Counted from the first letter of the stretch, positions 51,514 through 61,709 are shown. The stretch: DNA of 64,000 bases from Peptococcaceae bacterium (GCA_022791255.1 JAAVYR010000003.1:1-64000), one strand, 5' to 3'. The notes: generated by a model from the sequence alone, not told the origin. A program made the numbers and translations.

Positions 51514-52728
51514 CTAAGCATCCAGCGGTTTTTCTAATGTTCTGACCTCTTCTACTTTACAATGGACTTCGCCATCCACCAACTGTAAATACAAACTTTC
51601 TTCTACTTTTAAATCCTGACTGCTCTTGACAGGCGCACCGCCAGGGGAAAGGCTTGCAATGCCATAGCCTCGCCCTAAAACCTGTAAGGGGTCCGCCATA
51701 GAAAGCCGCATCGCTTGCTTTTGAAATTGCAGTTGCTTTGCTTCTTTAGCCTGTACCATGGTTTGTAGTAGCTTTTGCATCGCCCGCTGCAAGCGCAACT
51801 GCTGCTGAGAAAGAACTGTTCCTAAAGAACAACGGCTGGCTAGTATTGCTAAATCCTCTTGCAAAGATATTACATAGTCCCTCATAACTACAAGCAATCT
51901 GTTTTTTTCTGCTTCTATTAGTGCAAGAACTTGCCCTTTATCTGGCAATACGATATTCGCTGCTGCAGTAGGCGTCGGCACCCGCACATCTGCCGCTAAA
52001 TCCGCTAGCGTATAGTCGATTTCATGGCCCACCGCCGAGATGACAGGAATAGCACTTTCTGCGATAGCCCTAGTTACCCCTTCTGTATTAAATACTGCCA
52101 AATCCTCTTTACTGCCACCACCCCGGCTGATAATCAAGACCTCAATCCCCCGTCGCTGATTAATGGCCTTAATCCCTTGTATGATAGAGCTTTCGCTGTT
52201 TATCCCTTGTACCGAACAAGGATAAAGCATAATCTCAGCCGGTATTTTCTGTCGGAATATTTTCTGCATATCCTGCCAAGCCGCACCATCAGCAGAAGTA
52301 ACCACAGCAATCTTTTTAGGATAGATTGGTAATGGCTTCTTTCGCCCTTCATCAAATAAGCCCTCTTGGTAGAGTCGCTCCTTCAAAGCACAAAATTGCG
52401 CATATTGATTGCTAGTGCCTACTGCAACAATCTCTTCTCCATAAAGGATATATTGCCCATCTCTCGCATAGACAGCCACGGTCCCTCGGACACGCACCTC
52501 CATACCATCTTCCGGTAAGAAGAATACGCCTTTGGTCCACTGACGAAAAACAATGCATTTTAAAGCAGCATCTTCCCCCTTCAGCGTAAAATACCAATGT
52601 CCAGAAGAATGACTTCTAAAGCCAGAGACTTCTCCCTCTATCCAAACATTTTGCAATAAACCATCATCTGCCAGCAGCCCCTGGATATATAAATTGATTT
52701 CTTTCACACGAAAAAGATTTTTTGCCAT
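51514..52728 (-). CDS. xseA: Exodeoxyribonuclease VII large subunit
   Basis: N-terminal OB fold, VVTSADGAAWQDM, ISRGGGSKEDLAVFN, AVGHEIDYTLADLAADVRVPTPTAAA. Confidence 0.97.
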   Translation of the reverse strand: MAKNLFRVKEINLYIQGLLADDGLLQNVWIEGEVSGFRSHSSGHWYFTLKGEDAALKCIVFRQWTKGVFFLPEDGMEVRVRGTVAVYARDGQYILYGEEIVAVGTSNQYAQFCALKERLYQEGLFDEGRKKPLPIYPKKIAVVTSADGAAWQDMQKIFRQKIPAEIMLYPCSVQGINSESSIIQGIKAINQRRGIEVLIISRGGGSKEDLAVFNTEGVTRAIAESAIPVISAVGHEIDYTLADLAADVRVPTPTAAANIVLPDKGQVLALIEAEKNRLLVVMRDYVISLQEDLAILASRCSLGTVLSQQQLRLQRAMQKLLQTMVQAKEAKQLQFQKQAMRLSMADPLQVLGRGYGIASLSPGGAPVKSSQDLKVEESLYLQLVDGEVHCKVEEVRTLEKPLDA

Positions 52729-52826
52729 AAGATTTCCCTTTATCTTTTATCCGTTTTTATCGAACTTATTTTACCACAGATTTCCTAAATAATTAAAATT
52801 CTTTTTTCGCTTATCAGGGTATTTGG

Positions 52827-53705
52827 TTACGGAGCAAGCGTTGCCTCAATATCTTTAGCGCCTACCAGCTTTTCTCCATCATAGCGGACAATAGCAACTC
52901 CTCCTGGTTCATAAGCCGGAATAGATATGACTAATTCTACGATACCATCATTATCTACATCAAAAGGTGTTGCCAACTCCTGGGATAGATATAGCCCCTC
53001 TCTTCCATATTCACTACCATTTTTTAATGTTACCAGTCTACCAAGACAATCTCCAGAATTATTAAAAAGAATAAGCTGCGAGGATACTGTTTTACTATTT
53101 TTTAGGCAAACTAAGTACTCCATCCTCCCATCACCATCTAAATCAAATTCCTGATAAGTAATACTATCATAATCAATCAACCCATCTAGTTGAATAGGTT
53201 CCTTCCACTCCATAGGCAGTCCATCACAAATCCCTGATAATGCACCACACGGTACCATATCATAGGGATAAGAAGATGCAATCCTCCCCACCCCTTGTAC
53301 AATAAAAGAGTCTTCATAAAAATCTGTAGGAACCCCAATAGAAATATAGCCATTAGGACCATAATAAAATCGCTCAAAGTAGTCTATATCATATTCCGCC
53401 TTCATGATTTCCACTGTAGCCTGGTAATCCTTTTGAGGATCTAAAAGAGCACCATTGTAGAGAAGGAAGTAATCATCAGGACTATTACCCTTTTTAGATT
53501 GAAAGATACCGGCCGGCAAATGATACTCTTCAATGATTTGTTTTAGAAACTTATCATTAGCGATTTCTCCATCCGCTCCTGCCATTTGTTGCTGCATTTC
53601 AGATAATTCAATCTGCAGCTGCTGATTTTCAAAAAAGAAAAAAACAGCCACACCAAGAAAACAGATACTAATTAAACTCAATGCCCAATAAATCTTCTTT
53701 TGCAT
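52827..53705 (-). CDS. Membrane-anchored protein with FG-GAP/VCBS-like calcium-loop repeats
   Basis: N-terminal TM (IYWALSLISICFLGVAVFFFFE); FDLDGDGRMEYLVCL and FDVDNDGIVELVISIP. Confidence 0.75.
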   Translation of the reverse strand: MQKKIYWALSLISICFLGVAVFFFFENQQLQIELSEMQQQMAGADGEIANDKFLKQIIEEYHLPAGIFQSKKGNSPDDYFLLYNGALLDPQKDYQATVEIMKAEYDIDYFERFYYGPNGYISIGVPTDFYEDSFIVQGVGRIASSYPYDMVPCGALSGICDGLPMEWKEPIQLDGLIDYDSITYQEFDLDGDGRMEYLVCLKNSKTVSSQLILFNNSGDCLGRLVTLKNGSEYGREGLYLSQELATPFDVDNDGIVELVISIPAYEPGGVAIVRYDGEKLVGAKDIEATLAP

Positions 53706-53814
53706 AATCCTACCATTCGCTTTCAACTATGTCTAATTACTAGCATTTACTGCTGTATTTTTTTATTATATCACACCAATACACATATTTATGCTATTCC
53801 TCATATCAATATAA

Positions 53815-53844
53815 AAAAGCCACCAATAAAAATTGGTGGCTTTT
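53815..53844. terminator. Terminator downstream of the lipoprotein gene
   Basis: aaaagccaccaa / ttggtggctttt, 6-nt loop. Confidence 0.88.
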
Positions 53845-53907
53845 CTAATGTACGTATGTACAATGATAGCAAGAATGAGATTTTAATAAATCTTTAATAA
53901 AGGTTAA

Positions 53908-54387
53908 TTATTTTGCGTCAGCTTCTTCAGCAAGTTGAGCACCTTCAATGATATCAGTCATAGCAGTGGTCAACAAGTCTTGCAATTTGTTAGCATCAGC
54001 ACTAGCAGGGTCTTTGGACAATGCTTTTGCAGTATCAATGAATTCAATCATAGCTTCGCAACCAGATTTGAATTTAGCTTGAGCAGCTTCATATTTAGCA
54101 GGAGCTTTCAAAGCAGCAAATTCAACAAAAGGAGCTTTGATTTCTTCAAATAAAGCATCTACAGCTTCTTCATCAGTTGGGTCGATAGTAGCCATTTTTT
54201 CATTGATAGTGGTTTGCATGTTAGACATAGTGGTAGAGATTTCTTGTACTTTTGCTTTGTATTCTTCTTCAGTCAAAGCACCATCGTTGTCTTTGTTGTC
54301 GTCACCGCCGCCGCAAGCAACTAAGGCAACAGACATCATCATTACTACCAAAGCAAGAGACATGAGTTTTAAAAATTTCTTATTCAT
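53908..54387 (-). CDS. Helical lipoprotein of unknown function
   Basis: MNKKFLKLMSLALVVMMMSVALVACGGG with lipobox LVAC; RBS aaggagg. Confidence 0.85.
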   Translation of the reverse strand: MNKKFLKLMSLALVVMMMSVALVACGGGDDNKDNDGALTEEEYKAKVQEISTTMSNMQTTINEKMATIDPTDEEAVDALFEEIKAPFVEFAALKAPAKYEAAQAKFKSGCEAMIEFIDTAKALSKDPASADANKLQDLLTTAMTDIIEGAQLAEEADAK

Positions 54388-54438
54388 AATATCCTCCTTA
54401 AAATTTATCGCAAAGTTACCCTCGCAATATTTTTCTCT

Positions 54439-54467
54439 AGTATAGCAAATATTACCTGATTTTACAA
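54439..54467 (-). promoter_or_regulatory. Predicted promoter for the lipoprotein gene
   Basis: Minus strand TTGTAA-N17-TATACT. Confidence 0.7.
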
Positions 54468-54508
54468 GCAATTCCTTTTCGAAAAAACCGTCGGAAAGTG
54501 AGAAAAAA

Positions 54509-54551
54509 AGGAAATAAATCTGTTTATTTCATAAAAACACATTTATTTCCT
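54509..54551 (-). terminator. Terminator downstream of rnfB, end of the apbE-rnf operon
   Basis: aggaaataaat / atttatttcct 11-bp stem followed by a T-run on the minus strand; nested alternative stem gaaataaa/tttatttc. Confidence 0.8.
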
Positions 54552-54620
54552 AAAATTTACAACTTTTTTATTCTTCTAACGCCCTTTTCTTCTGTCGTCT
54601 TTTCTTGTCTTTTCTAGGGT

Positions 54621-55490
54621 CTATTCTTCAGTTTCCTGGGCTGTCTCCACCGCTCCCCCTTCTCTTTCATCTTCTTTTTTGTCAAAGCATTCTGGGTAAG
54701 ATAGAAGGCTTACAATGGAGCCTGTCGGACATTGCTCTACACAAGCGCCACAATTAGTACATTTACTGTAATCCACATGGGCACAGTTATTTTCTACTGT
54801 AATCGCTCCAAACTCACAAGTTTTTTCACATTTTTTACAGCCGATACACCCTAAAGAACAAGCCTTCTTGGTAACAATACCTTTGTCATGACTAGAACAA
54901 AGGACATGAACCGCTGCTGTTTCTGGTACCATGGAGATGATGCCTTTTGGGCAGATTTTGGTACAAATCTTACAGCCAGTACATAAATCTGGGTCGATGA
55001 CTGCAATGCGGTCAACGATTTTGATAGCCCCATAAGGGCAGGCTTTTACACAGTCAGCAAGGCCCAAGCAACCATAGCTACAAGCACTTTTCCCTGCATA
55101 GAGCTGACTGCAGGCAGCGCAAGTCTGCACCCCTTGATAGTCCATTTTATCAGGGGCGATACCACATTTCCCCTGACACATTACTTTTGCATATTCCCGT
55201 ACCGTACCGGCGAAGGATACCCCCATAATCTCGCTGACTTTGACAGCCACCGCCGCTCCCCCTACCGGACATTTATTGGTAGGCGCACCATCATGAGCGA
55301 TAGCTTTGGCATAGCCCTCGCAAGCAGGATACCCGCAAGCACCGCAATTAGCGCCAGGCAATGCTTCCACCAATACTTCCACTTTTTCATCCGTAGGCAC
55401 CGCAAAGAATATGAAACTAAAAGCCAGGACAATCCCAAAAATCAGTCCTAATGCTGATACAATCAAAACCGGAACTAAAATTGTTCCCAT
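54621..55490 (-). CDS. rnfB: Rnf complex subunit RnfB
   Basis: EALPGANCGACGYPACEGYA and multiple CxxCxxCxxxCP ferredoxin motifs. Confidence 0.96.
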   Translation of the reverse strand: MGTILVPVLIVSALGLIFGIVLAFSFIFFAVPTDEKVEVLVEALPGANCGACGYPACEGYAKAIAHDGAPTNKCPVGGAAVAVKVSEIMGVSFAGTVREYAKVMCQGKCGIAPDKMDYQGVQTCAACSQLYAGKSACSYGCLGLADCVKACPYGAIKIVDRIAVIDPDLCTGCKICTKICPKGIISMVPETAAVHVLCSSHDKGIVTKKACSLGCIGCKKCEKTCEFGAITVENNCAHVDYSKCTNCGACVEQCPTGSIVSLLSYPECFDKKEDEREGGAVETAQETEE

Positions 55491-55514
55491 GGAAGAAACC
55501 TCCTGTCGTTAAAA

Positions 55515-56102
55515 TTATGCGCCAATACCGGCAAAACCAAAAAAGGCCAAAGATACAATAGCCGCAGCTACCAACGTAATTGGCATTCCTTTAAAAGCTT
55601 GCGGGATATCTGCAGCTTCTAATTTCGTACGAATACCTGCAAAGATAACCATAGCAAGAAGGAAACCAAGCCCCGCCCCAAAGGAATATACCATAGATTT
55701 AAAGAAGGTATAGCCTTCGTCAATATTCAAGATGGTTACCCCCAACACTGCACAGTTAGTGGTAATCAGGGGCAGATACACCCCTAAAGTACGGTGTAGA
55801 GCGGGCAAATATTTCCGCATGATAATTTCTAATAATTGCACAAAAGAAGCGATAACCAAAATAAATACAATGGTCTGTAAATATTCTAATTCATTCGGTA
55901 CTAAAAGCAAAGCGTATACCGGATAAGTTACCAAGGTTGCTAAAAGCATTACCAAAGTTACCGCAGCACCCATCCCCACGGCAGAGTCCAGTTTTTTAGA
56001 AACACCTAAAAAAGGACAAATTCCTAAAAACTTGGAGAGAACGAAGTTATTGACAAAGATAGCGCTAACCAGCAGCAAAAATACATCTTTCATTAGTGCC
56101 AC
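55515..56102 (-). CDS. rnfA: Rnf complex subunit RnfA
   Basis: NNFVLSKFLGICPFLGVSKKLDSAVGMG, ITTNCAVLGV. Confidence 0.97.
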   Translation of the reverse strand: MALMKDVFLLLVSAIFVNNFVLSKFLGICPFLGVSKKLDSAVGMGAAVTLVMLLATLVTYPVYALLLVPNELEYLQTIVFILVIASFVQLLEIIMRKYLPALHRTLGVYLPLITTNCAVLGVTILNIDEGYTFFKSMVYSFGAGLGFLLAMVIFAGIRTKLEAADIPQAFKGMPITLVAAAIVSLAFFGFAGIGA

Positions 56103-56107
56103 ACCTC

Positions 56108-56779
56108 CTATTCATCTTTAGCAGAGGCACACTGAGCCGCAGCCGGACAGCCCGCACAGGCACCGCAATGTTTCTTTTCCAGAGGTTTTCCCTTCCGCGC
56201 CGGCATTGCCTGGATAGCAGCCAACAGCACCCCATAGACGAAGAAACCGCCAGGAGGTTGGGTCATAATCAATAATTTCGGGAAAGTTTCTGGTAAGATG
56301 GCAAAAGAAAGAATAGAGCCAGCCCCCAATAACTCCCGAATAGAACCCATCGCAAAGAGAGCCAAGGTAAAGCCTGCTCCCATACCCAATGCATCCACTG
56401 CCGAGTCTAATACACCATTTTTACTAGCAAACATTTCTGCCCGCCCTAAAATAATGCAGTTTACTACGATTAAAGGCAGGAATACCCCAAGAGCCGCGTC
56501 TAGTTCTTGGGCATAAGCCTTTACTAAAAAGCCGACAATGGTTACAAAACCAGAAATAACAACAATATAGCAAGGAATACGCACTGCTTTTGGGATAATA
56601 TTTTTTAGGAGTGAAATTACGATATTAGAGCCCAAGAGTACCGCAAGGGTAGCAATGCCCATACCTAACCCGTTAATGGCAGAAGTGGTAACAGCAAGCG
56701 CTGGACAAGTCCCCAACATCAGCATGAGTACAGGATTTTCTTTGATAACCCCATTCATGAAAATCTGTGATTTTTTCAT
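56108..56779 (-). CDS. rnfE: Rnf complex subunit RnfE
   Basis: NGVIKENPVLMLMLGTCPALAVTTSAINGLGMG, IVVNCIILGRAE; Cys-rich C-terminal tail. Confidence 0.96.
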   Translation of the reverse strand: MKKSQIFMNGVIKENPVLMLMLGTCPALAVTTSAINGLGMGIATLAVLLGSNIVISLLKNIIPKAVRIPCYIVVISGFVTIVGFLVKAYAQELDAALGVFLPLIVVNCIILGRAEMFASKNGVLDSAVDALGMGAGFTLALFAMGSIRELLGAGSILSFAILPETFPKLLIMTQPPGGFFVYGVLLAAIQAMPARKGKPLEKKHCGACAGCPAAAQCASAKDE

Positions 56780-56780
56780 C

Positions 56781-57320
56781 CTACTCCGCCTCCTTTGCCA
56801 CCGCAAATAGTTCCGCCGCGTTATTTACCGCAGCCAGCATTGCCTTGGAAGAGATGGTCGCACCAGAGATAAAGACCATTTCCTCTTGGCCAATGACACC
56901 GTTTTTCCCTAAGAATTGGTCAGAATAACTGGGCTCAGAAATCCGTGTGCCCAATCCCGGTGTTTCATTAGACTGAATAACTTTCGTCGCCAAGATATCC
57001 CCTTCAGGGCTAAAGGCCACCATAACGCCTAGCTTACCGCCAAAGCCTTTGCCATAAGCGCTAACGGTATACCCTGCACCATTTTGTGCTTTATACACAT
57101 CCAGGCCATTATATTGAAGCATTACCTCTTCCGCCATGGGCACCTCTATGAAGGTATCCGCATTAGGAATTAATTCCAACCGAGAGCGGTTATTGGCTTC
57201 TTTTTCATTTTGGTCAATAATCGGTGCAGTAATGGCATTAGTGTAAGACAAGGCACTGGTAACCACCAAGCAGATAACAGTCAACACCACTACTGGTTTT
57301 ATCTTTTCAAACAAGCCCAT
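56781..57320 (-). CDS. rnfG: Rnf complex subunit RnfG
   Basis: N-terminal TM; FISGATISSKAM covalent-FMN motif. Confidence 0.95.
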   Translation of the reverse strand: MGLFEKIKPVVVLTVICLVVTSALSYTNAITAPIIDQNEKEANNRSRLELIPNADTFIEVPMAEEVMLQYNGLDVYKAQNGAGYTVSAYGKGFGGKLGVMVAFSPEGDILATKVIQSNETPGLGTRISEPSYSDQFLGKNGVIGQEEMVFISGATISSKAMLAAVNNAAELFAVAKEAE

Positions 57321-58252
57321 TATTTGCCACCCCCTAATGGTTTTGTTCTAGTGTATTGGTCAATGAGCGGCGTTAATAGGTTCATGAGAACAATGGAGAA
57401 AGATACCCCTTCCACATAAGAACCATATAAACGAATTACCACCGTGAGGATACCGCAGCCCAAACCAAAGATGAACATGCCTTTTTTCGTAGATGGCGTA
57501 GTCACATAGTCTGTTGCCATAAAAATAGCGCCCAGGAATAAGCCGCCACCCATAACATGATAAGGCACATTAGCACCAGCTATCCATAAGAGAAGGGCAA
57601 CAGTGGCAATATATGTAACAGGAATAATGGGCGAAATCACCTTTTTCCAGAGTAAGAATACACCGCCAATGAGAAGGGCCAGCACAGAAGTTTCCCCCAG
57701 GCACCCGCCTCGCACCCCAAGGAACATATCCATGAGAGAAGGAAGAGCCGCCGGGTCTTTAGTTAAGAGCAAGAGCGGCGTTGCCGTCGTTACCATATCC
57801 ACTTCCTTGTAGTAATAAGGTGCCGGCCAGTGGGTCATGGCCGCTGCAAAGGATACGAAAAGCACCAGTCTTGCCACAAGAGCGGGATTGGCAAAGTTTT
57901 TGCCTAAGCCGCCAAATAATTGCTTTGCCACTACAATGGCAATAAAACTGCCTAAAATCACTAACCAGATAGGAGCGCTAACGGGTAAGTTATAGGCAAA
58001 AAGAATGCCTGTTACTACCGCGCTCAAATCTCCAATGGATTGCTTTTGCTTAGTAATGACTTTAAATAAATATTCAAAAGCCACACAAGCAGCAACCGCT
58101 ACCCCTACCACAATGGTAGAACGAAAACCGAAGACAATGTTAGCGGCGACCAGCGACGGCATTAAAGCTAAAATTACATATAACATGATTTTCTGAGTCG
58201 TATTTGCCGACTTCACATGAGGCGCCGCCGTTACGATTAATCTCTTATCCAT
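57320..58252 (-). CDS. rnfD: Rnf complex subunit RnfD
   Basis: Polytopic protein; DMVTTATPLLLL (FMN-attachment-like); GGLFLGAIFMATDYVTTPST. Confidence 0.95.
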   Translation of the reverse strand: MDKRLIVTAAPHVKSANTTQKIMLYVILALMPSLVAANIVFGFRSTIVVGVAVAACVAFEYLFKVITKQKQSIGDLSAVVTGILFAYNLPVSAPIWLVILGSFIAIVVAKQLFGGLGKNFANPALVARLVLFVSFAAAMTHWPAPYYYKEVDMVTTATPLLLLTKDPAALPSLMDMFLGVRGGCLGETSVLALLIGGVFLLWKKVISPIIPVTYIATVALLLWIAGANVPYHVMGGGLFLGAIFMATDYVTTPSTKKGMFIFGLGCGILTVVIRLYGSYVEGVSFSIVLMNLLTPLIDQYTRTKPLGGGK

Positions 58253-58271
58253 GGTGTTTCTCTTTCCCTCC

Positions 58272-59576
58272 CTATTTCCCTGCATTCCGCAGCAGCAGTT
58301 TGCCAAGGTGATTGGACTCTACCAACGGACGGTTGGCCGGGCAGATATAGGAACAGCAGCCGCATTCCATACAAAGGTTAACTTTTAACGCTTTTAAGGC
58401 GTCAATATTTTTTGCTTGATATGCCCCTTCTAATGCCGCCGGCATCAGGTTAAAGGGACAAGCTTCGATACATTTCCCACAACGGATACAGTTAGTGGTT
58501 TCTTTTATCACCAAATCTTTTTCATCAAGAAACAGAATGGCGTTGTTATTCTTCACTAAAGGAGCATCTGGCTGATAAAGTGCAATACCCATCATTGGCC
58601 CGCCCATGAGGATTTTGGCAGGCGTACCCACAAAACCACCCATAGCATCTGCAATGTATTGGATAGAAGTGCCGATTGGCACGATGATATTACCTTTTTC
58701 TTTGATAGCGCCGCCATCTACCGTAATGCGTTTTTCTACCAGAGGCATCCCAGTTTTTAGGTATCTGGCGAGGAACCCAACGCTGGTTACATTCATGACA
58801 ATGACGCCAATATCAGCAGGCAGCTTTCCTTCTGGCAATACTCGTTTAGTTGCAGAGTAAATCAATACTTTTTCTGCCCCTTGCGGATAGAGCGCTGGCA
58901 GCGTAAGAACGCTAACACCAGGATAATCTTTGGCCATTTCACTAAGTTTTTTGATAGCCGCCGGTTTGTTGCTTTCAATGCCGATAATCACATTAGGAAT
59001 TTCTAAATATTTTTGCACAGCAGCAATACCATAAAAAATATCTTCTGCCTGTTCCATACACTCCCGATAGTCGCTGGTAATGTATGGCTCGCATTCTGCC
59101 CCATTGATGACTAAGGTATCAATGGCAGGCTGAGGATTTAACTTCACATGAGTAGGAAAACCTGCCCCGCCTAAACCAACTAACCCAGAAGCCCGTACAG
59201 CAGCCAAGAAAGAAGCTCTATCCGTGACTACTGGTGGCGTAAGCGCAGGGTCTACCCGGTCTTCGCCGTCACTAGCAATTATCACAGCCGGTACCATAGC
59301 ACCGCCGGAAGTAAGCACACTATCTACCTTCGTCACTTTACCAGAAACACTAGCATGGATAGGCGCAGATACAAATGCCTCTGTATCCCCAATGACCTGT
59401 CCCTTTGTCACCTCATCGCCTACCTTTACCGTAGGCACACAGGATGCACCGATATGCTGAGACATTAAAATGGTGACTGTCTCTGGGGGAGTAATTCTTT
59501 TGGTTTCACAGTTTTCCGTATATTTGTTGTGCTTTACATGAACGCCCCCTAATACACTGGGTTTGCTGCCAAACAT
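58272..59576 (-). CDS. rnfC: Rnf complex subunit RnfC
   Basis: GGVHVKHNKYTENCETKRI, GLGGAGFPTHVKL, two 4Fe-4S motifs CIRCGKCIEACP and CMECGCCSYICP. Confidence 0.96.
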   Translation of the reverse strand: MFGSKPSVLGGVHVKHNKYTENCETKRITPPETVTILMSQHIGASCVPTVKVGDEVTKGQVIGDTEAFVSAPIHASVSGKVTKVDSVLTSGGAMVPAVIIASDGEDRVDPALTPPVVTDRASFLAAVRASGLVGLGGAGFPTHVKLNPQPAIDTLVINGAECEPYITSDYRECMEQAEDIFYGIAAVQKYLEIPNVIIGIESNKPAAIKKLSEMAKDYPGVSVLTLPALYPQGAEKVLIYSATKRVLPEGKLPADIGVIVMNVTSVGFLARYLKTGMPLVEKRITVDGGAIKEKGNIIVPIGTSIQYIADAMGGFVGTPAKILMGGPMMGIALYQPDAPLVKNNNAILFLDEKDLVIKETTNCIRCGKCIEACPFNLMPAALEGAYQAKNIDALKALKVNLCMECGCCSYICPANRPLVESNHLGKLLLRNAGK

Positions 59577-59613
59577 GGTTTCATCCTCCATCCTTAAAAA
59601 TCTCTATTTTAGA

Positions 59614-60150
59614 TTAACTTAGTTTCGTCTTTTTATAAATATATTGGAACACCGGCATAGCACCGCGCATAATGAGCGCTGTTACCGTTCCCATCACGAT
59701 ACCAGAAAGAAGCAGCACCGGTAAATAATAAAAATATGCATTGTTACCCATGATGAAAACCACCATCAACATCTGCCCTAGATTATGGGCAACCGCGCCG
59801 CAAATACTGATAACAAGATAAGATACCCGCCGTACAGACAGCATCAAAAGCACACTCATGATGCCGATAGAAAAGAGGCTGCCCGCCAGACTCAACATGC
59901 CCCCTACCGCTCCTCGCATCAGAAAGACAAACAGTGCCTTTAAGAGACCAATGGTGATAGCGTCTCGTATGCCCATGAAAAAGAGACAATACATGACAAT
60001 GACATTAGCCAAGCCAAACTTTACCCCCGGCGGCAAAAAGGAAGTCGCTATCATCGTATTTTCCAAAAAGGAAAGTACCAAGGCAACGCCTAACAGCACA
60101 CCTAATAAGGAAACCCGCTCCGCCGTATACTGTTGTTCCATTTTCGCCAT
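59614..60150 (-). CDS. Gx transporter / heptaprenyl diphosphate synthase component I-like membrane protein
   Basis: LPPGVKFGLANVIVMYCLFFMG; beside NusG-II and apbE. Confidence 0.85.
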   Translation of the reverse strand: MAKMEQQYTAERVSLLGVLLGVALVLSFLENTMIATSFLPPGVKFGLANVIVMYCLFFMGIRDAITIGLLKALFVFLMRGAVGGMLSLAGSLFSIGIMSVLLMLSVRRVSYLVISICGAVAHNLGQMLMVVFIMGNNAYFYYLPVLLLSGIVMGTVTALIMRGAMPVFQYIYKKTKLS

Positions 60151-60184
60151 AAGCGTACCTCTATACTCTACTACCGCTGTATCT

Positions 60185-60589
60185 CTACTTCGCCATCATG
60201 TCTACATCAGAAGCGTCGCTACCAATGATAATGCCCACCTTAGCCGGCAGACAGACTGCCTGCTCTCCGGGGCTACCAATATATCCGTATTGTTCACAGA
60301 TTTTATCTGGACATTGTGCATCTACAAAGCGGATATGATGATTTTTCACCTTTAGCTTAACTGGTAAATCTCCTGGTATCTTCAGGATCGTTCCATCCTT
60401 TGCCTGGGACAGATTGATTTTGGTATATTCTTCCGACCGATAATATACTGTTGCTATTATATCACCAGTTTTTTCCCTTGGAAAGAAAAAAATTATCGCG
60501 AGCAAAGCCAATATCACCAGGCCAAAAAGGAATAATTCTTTTCTGCTGGTAAAGCCCCTTTTACCGGTAAAGCAATCTGCTTTCTTCAT
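60185..60589 (-). CDS. NusG domain II-containing membrane protein
   Basis: N-terminal TM; FVDAQCPDKICEQYGYI...AVCLPAKV. Confidence 0.85.
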   Translation of the reverse strand: MKKADCFTGKRGFTSRKELFLFGLVILALLAIIFFFPREKTGDIIATVYYRSEEYTKINLSQAKDGTILKIPGDLPVKLKVKNHHIRFVDAQCPDKICEQYGYIGSPGEQAVCLPAKVGIIIGSDASDVDMMAK

Positions 60590-61665
60590 GGTACCACCGC
60601 CCCATCCTTTACCGCTGTATCAGAAGTAGCAGCCACCTGCAAGGAAAACCCTTTATCTGTAATTTGCACCTGGTCCTGAATATGAGGAGATACATAAACT
60701 TGGTTTTCTTTATCTACTAAAATTAAACCAAATCTGTCATCCGACAACAGCCTTTTGCCTTCTGCCAAACCTTGAATATAAATGTAAGTGGAAAGATAAT
60801 CTCCCATAGCGCCATCTGTACAAATAACCGTTACCCCAGCCAATTCATTTTCTACTGGGTATCCAGTCCGTAAATCCAACACATGGCTGTAATCCAGACC
60901 TTCTTGGGTACTATATCGCTCATAACCGCCAGAAGTAGAAATCACCACATTCCTCCCACTATAGACTGCAAAATATTGGCTTGCACTGCCAAAAGGATTA
61001 CGAATACCTGCATCAAAATCACTGCCATCAGGCTTGCCATCTAATAAGATTAGGTTTCCCCCTAAGAAAACAATCCCATGGGTAACACCATGTTCTGCAT
61101 AAATTTTCTTCAGTGCCTCACATGCCATACCTTTGGCAATGCCGCCCAAGTCGATGCTTTGCCCCGGTCTTTGCAGATAAGCGGTTTTTGCCGTCTCGTC
61201 TAATACAAAATCATCTATTCCGATAAGGCTTTCTGCTGTTGTAATTTCCGTCGCTTCCGGCACACGGAACCCCTCCTTGCCGATTTGCCAGAGAGAGATA
61301 AGAGGTCCCGCCGTAATATTAAATACCTCTGGCGCGTAAGCAGAATAAACTTTTCCTTCTAAGAGCATGGCAAAGATATCCGTATCCTCGATTACCACAG
61401 GAGAAACACCTGCTTGCCCGTTAATCCTGCCAACAAAAGAGTCCGCAAGATACAAAGATAAGCCTTGGTCCAGCTGATGCAGATAAGTCTCCGCTGCCAA
61501 GGATGCTTGCACCCGCTGCTCTCCATAAAGCCGCTGAATTAGTACAGTGTCCATGACAAATCCAGTAGACTCATAATAATCTTCTTTAGGGTCTGGACTT
61601 TCACAACCAACAAAACACACCACTATCAATAATACAAAAAAAATACTATAAAATCTTTTAACCAT
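60586..61665 (-). CDS. apbE: FAD:protein FMN transferase (ApbE), lipoprotein
   Basis: Lipobox VCFVGC, FVMDTVL, SIDLGGIAKGMACE, VVISTSGGYERY; upstream of rnf. Confidence 0.94.
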   Translation of the reverse strand: MVKRFYSIFFVLLIVVCFVGCESPDPKEDYYESTGFVMDTVLIQRLYGEQRVQASLAAETYLHQLDQGLSLYLADSFVGRINGQAGVSPVVIEDTDIFAMLLEGKVYSAYAPEVFNITAGPLISLWQIGKEGFRVPEATEITTAESLIGIDDFVLDETAKTAYLQRPGQSIDLGGIAKGMACEALKKIYAEHGVTHGIVFLGGNLILLDGKPDGSDFDAGIRNPFGSASQYFAVYSGRNVVISTSGGYERYSTQEGLDYSHVLDLRTGYPVENELAGVTVICTDGAMGDYLSTYIYIQGLAEGKRLLSDDRFGLILVDKENQVYVSPHIQDQVQITDKGFSLQVAATSDTAVKDGAVVP

Positions 61666-61709
61666 TTTTTCCCTATCAATGCGTTTATTTTTATTTTTCT
61701 TTTCCTATT

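Noticed and set aside
54509-54551. Nested alternative hairpins after rnfB considered as a riboswitch/attenuator
   Set aside because: Both pairings give a stem followed by the same U-tract and the next gene has its own promoter; an ordinary terminator with duplicated arm sequence is the simpler reading.
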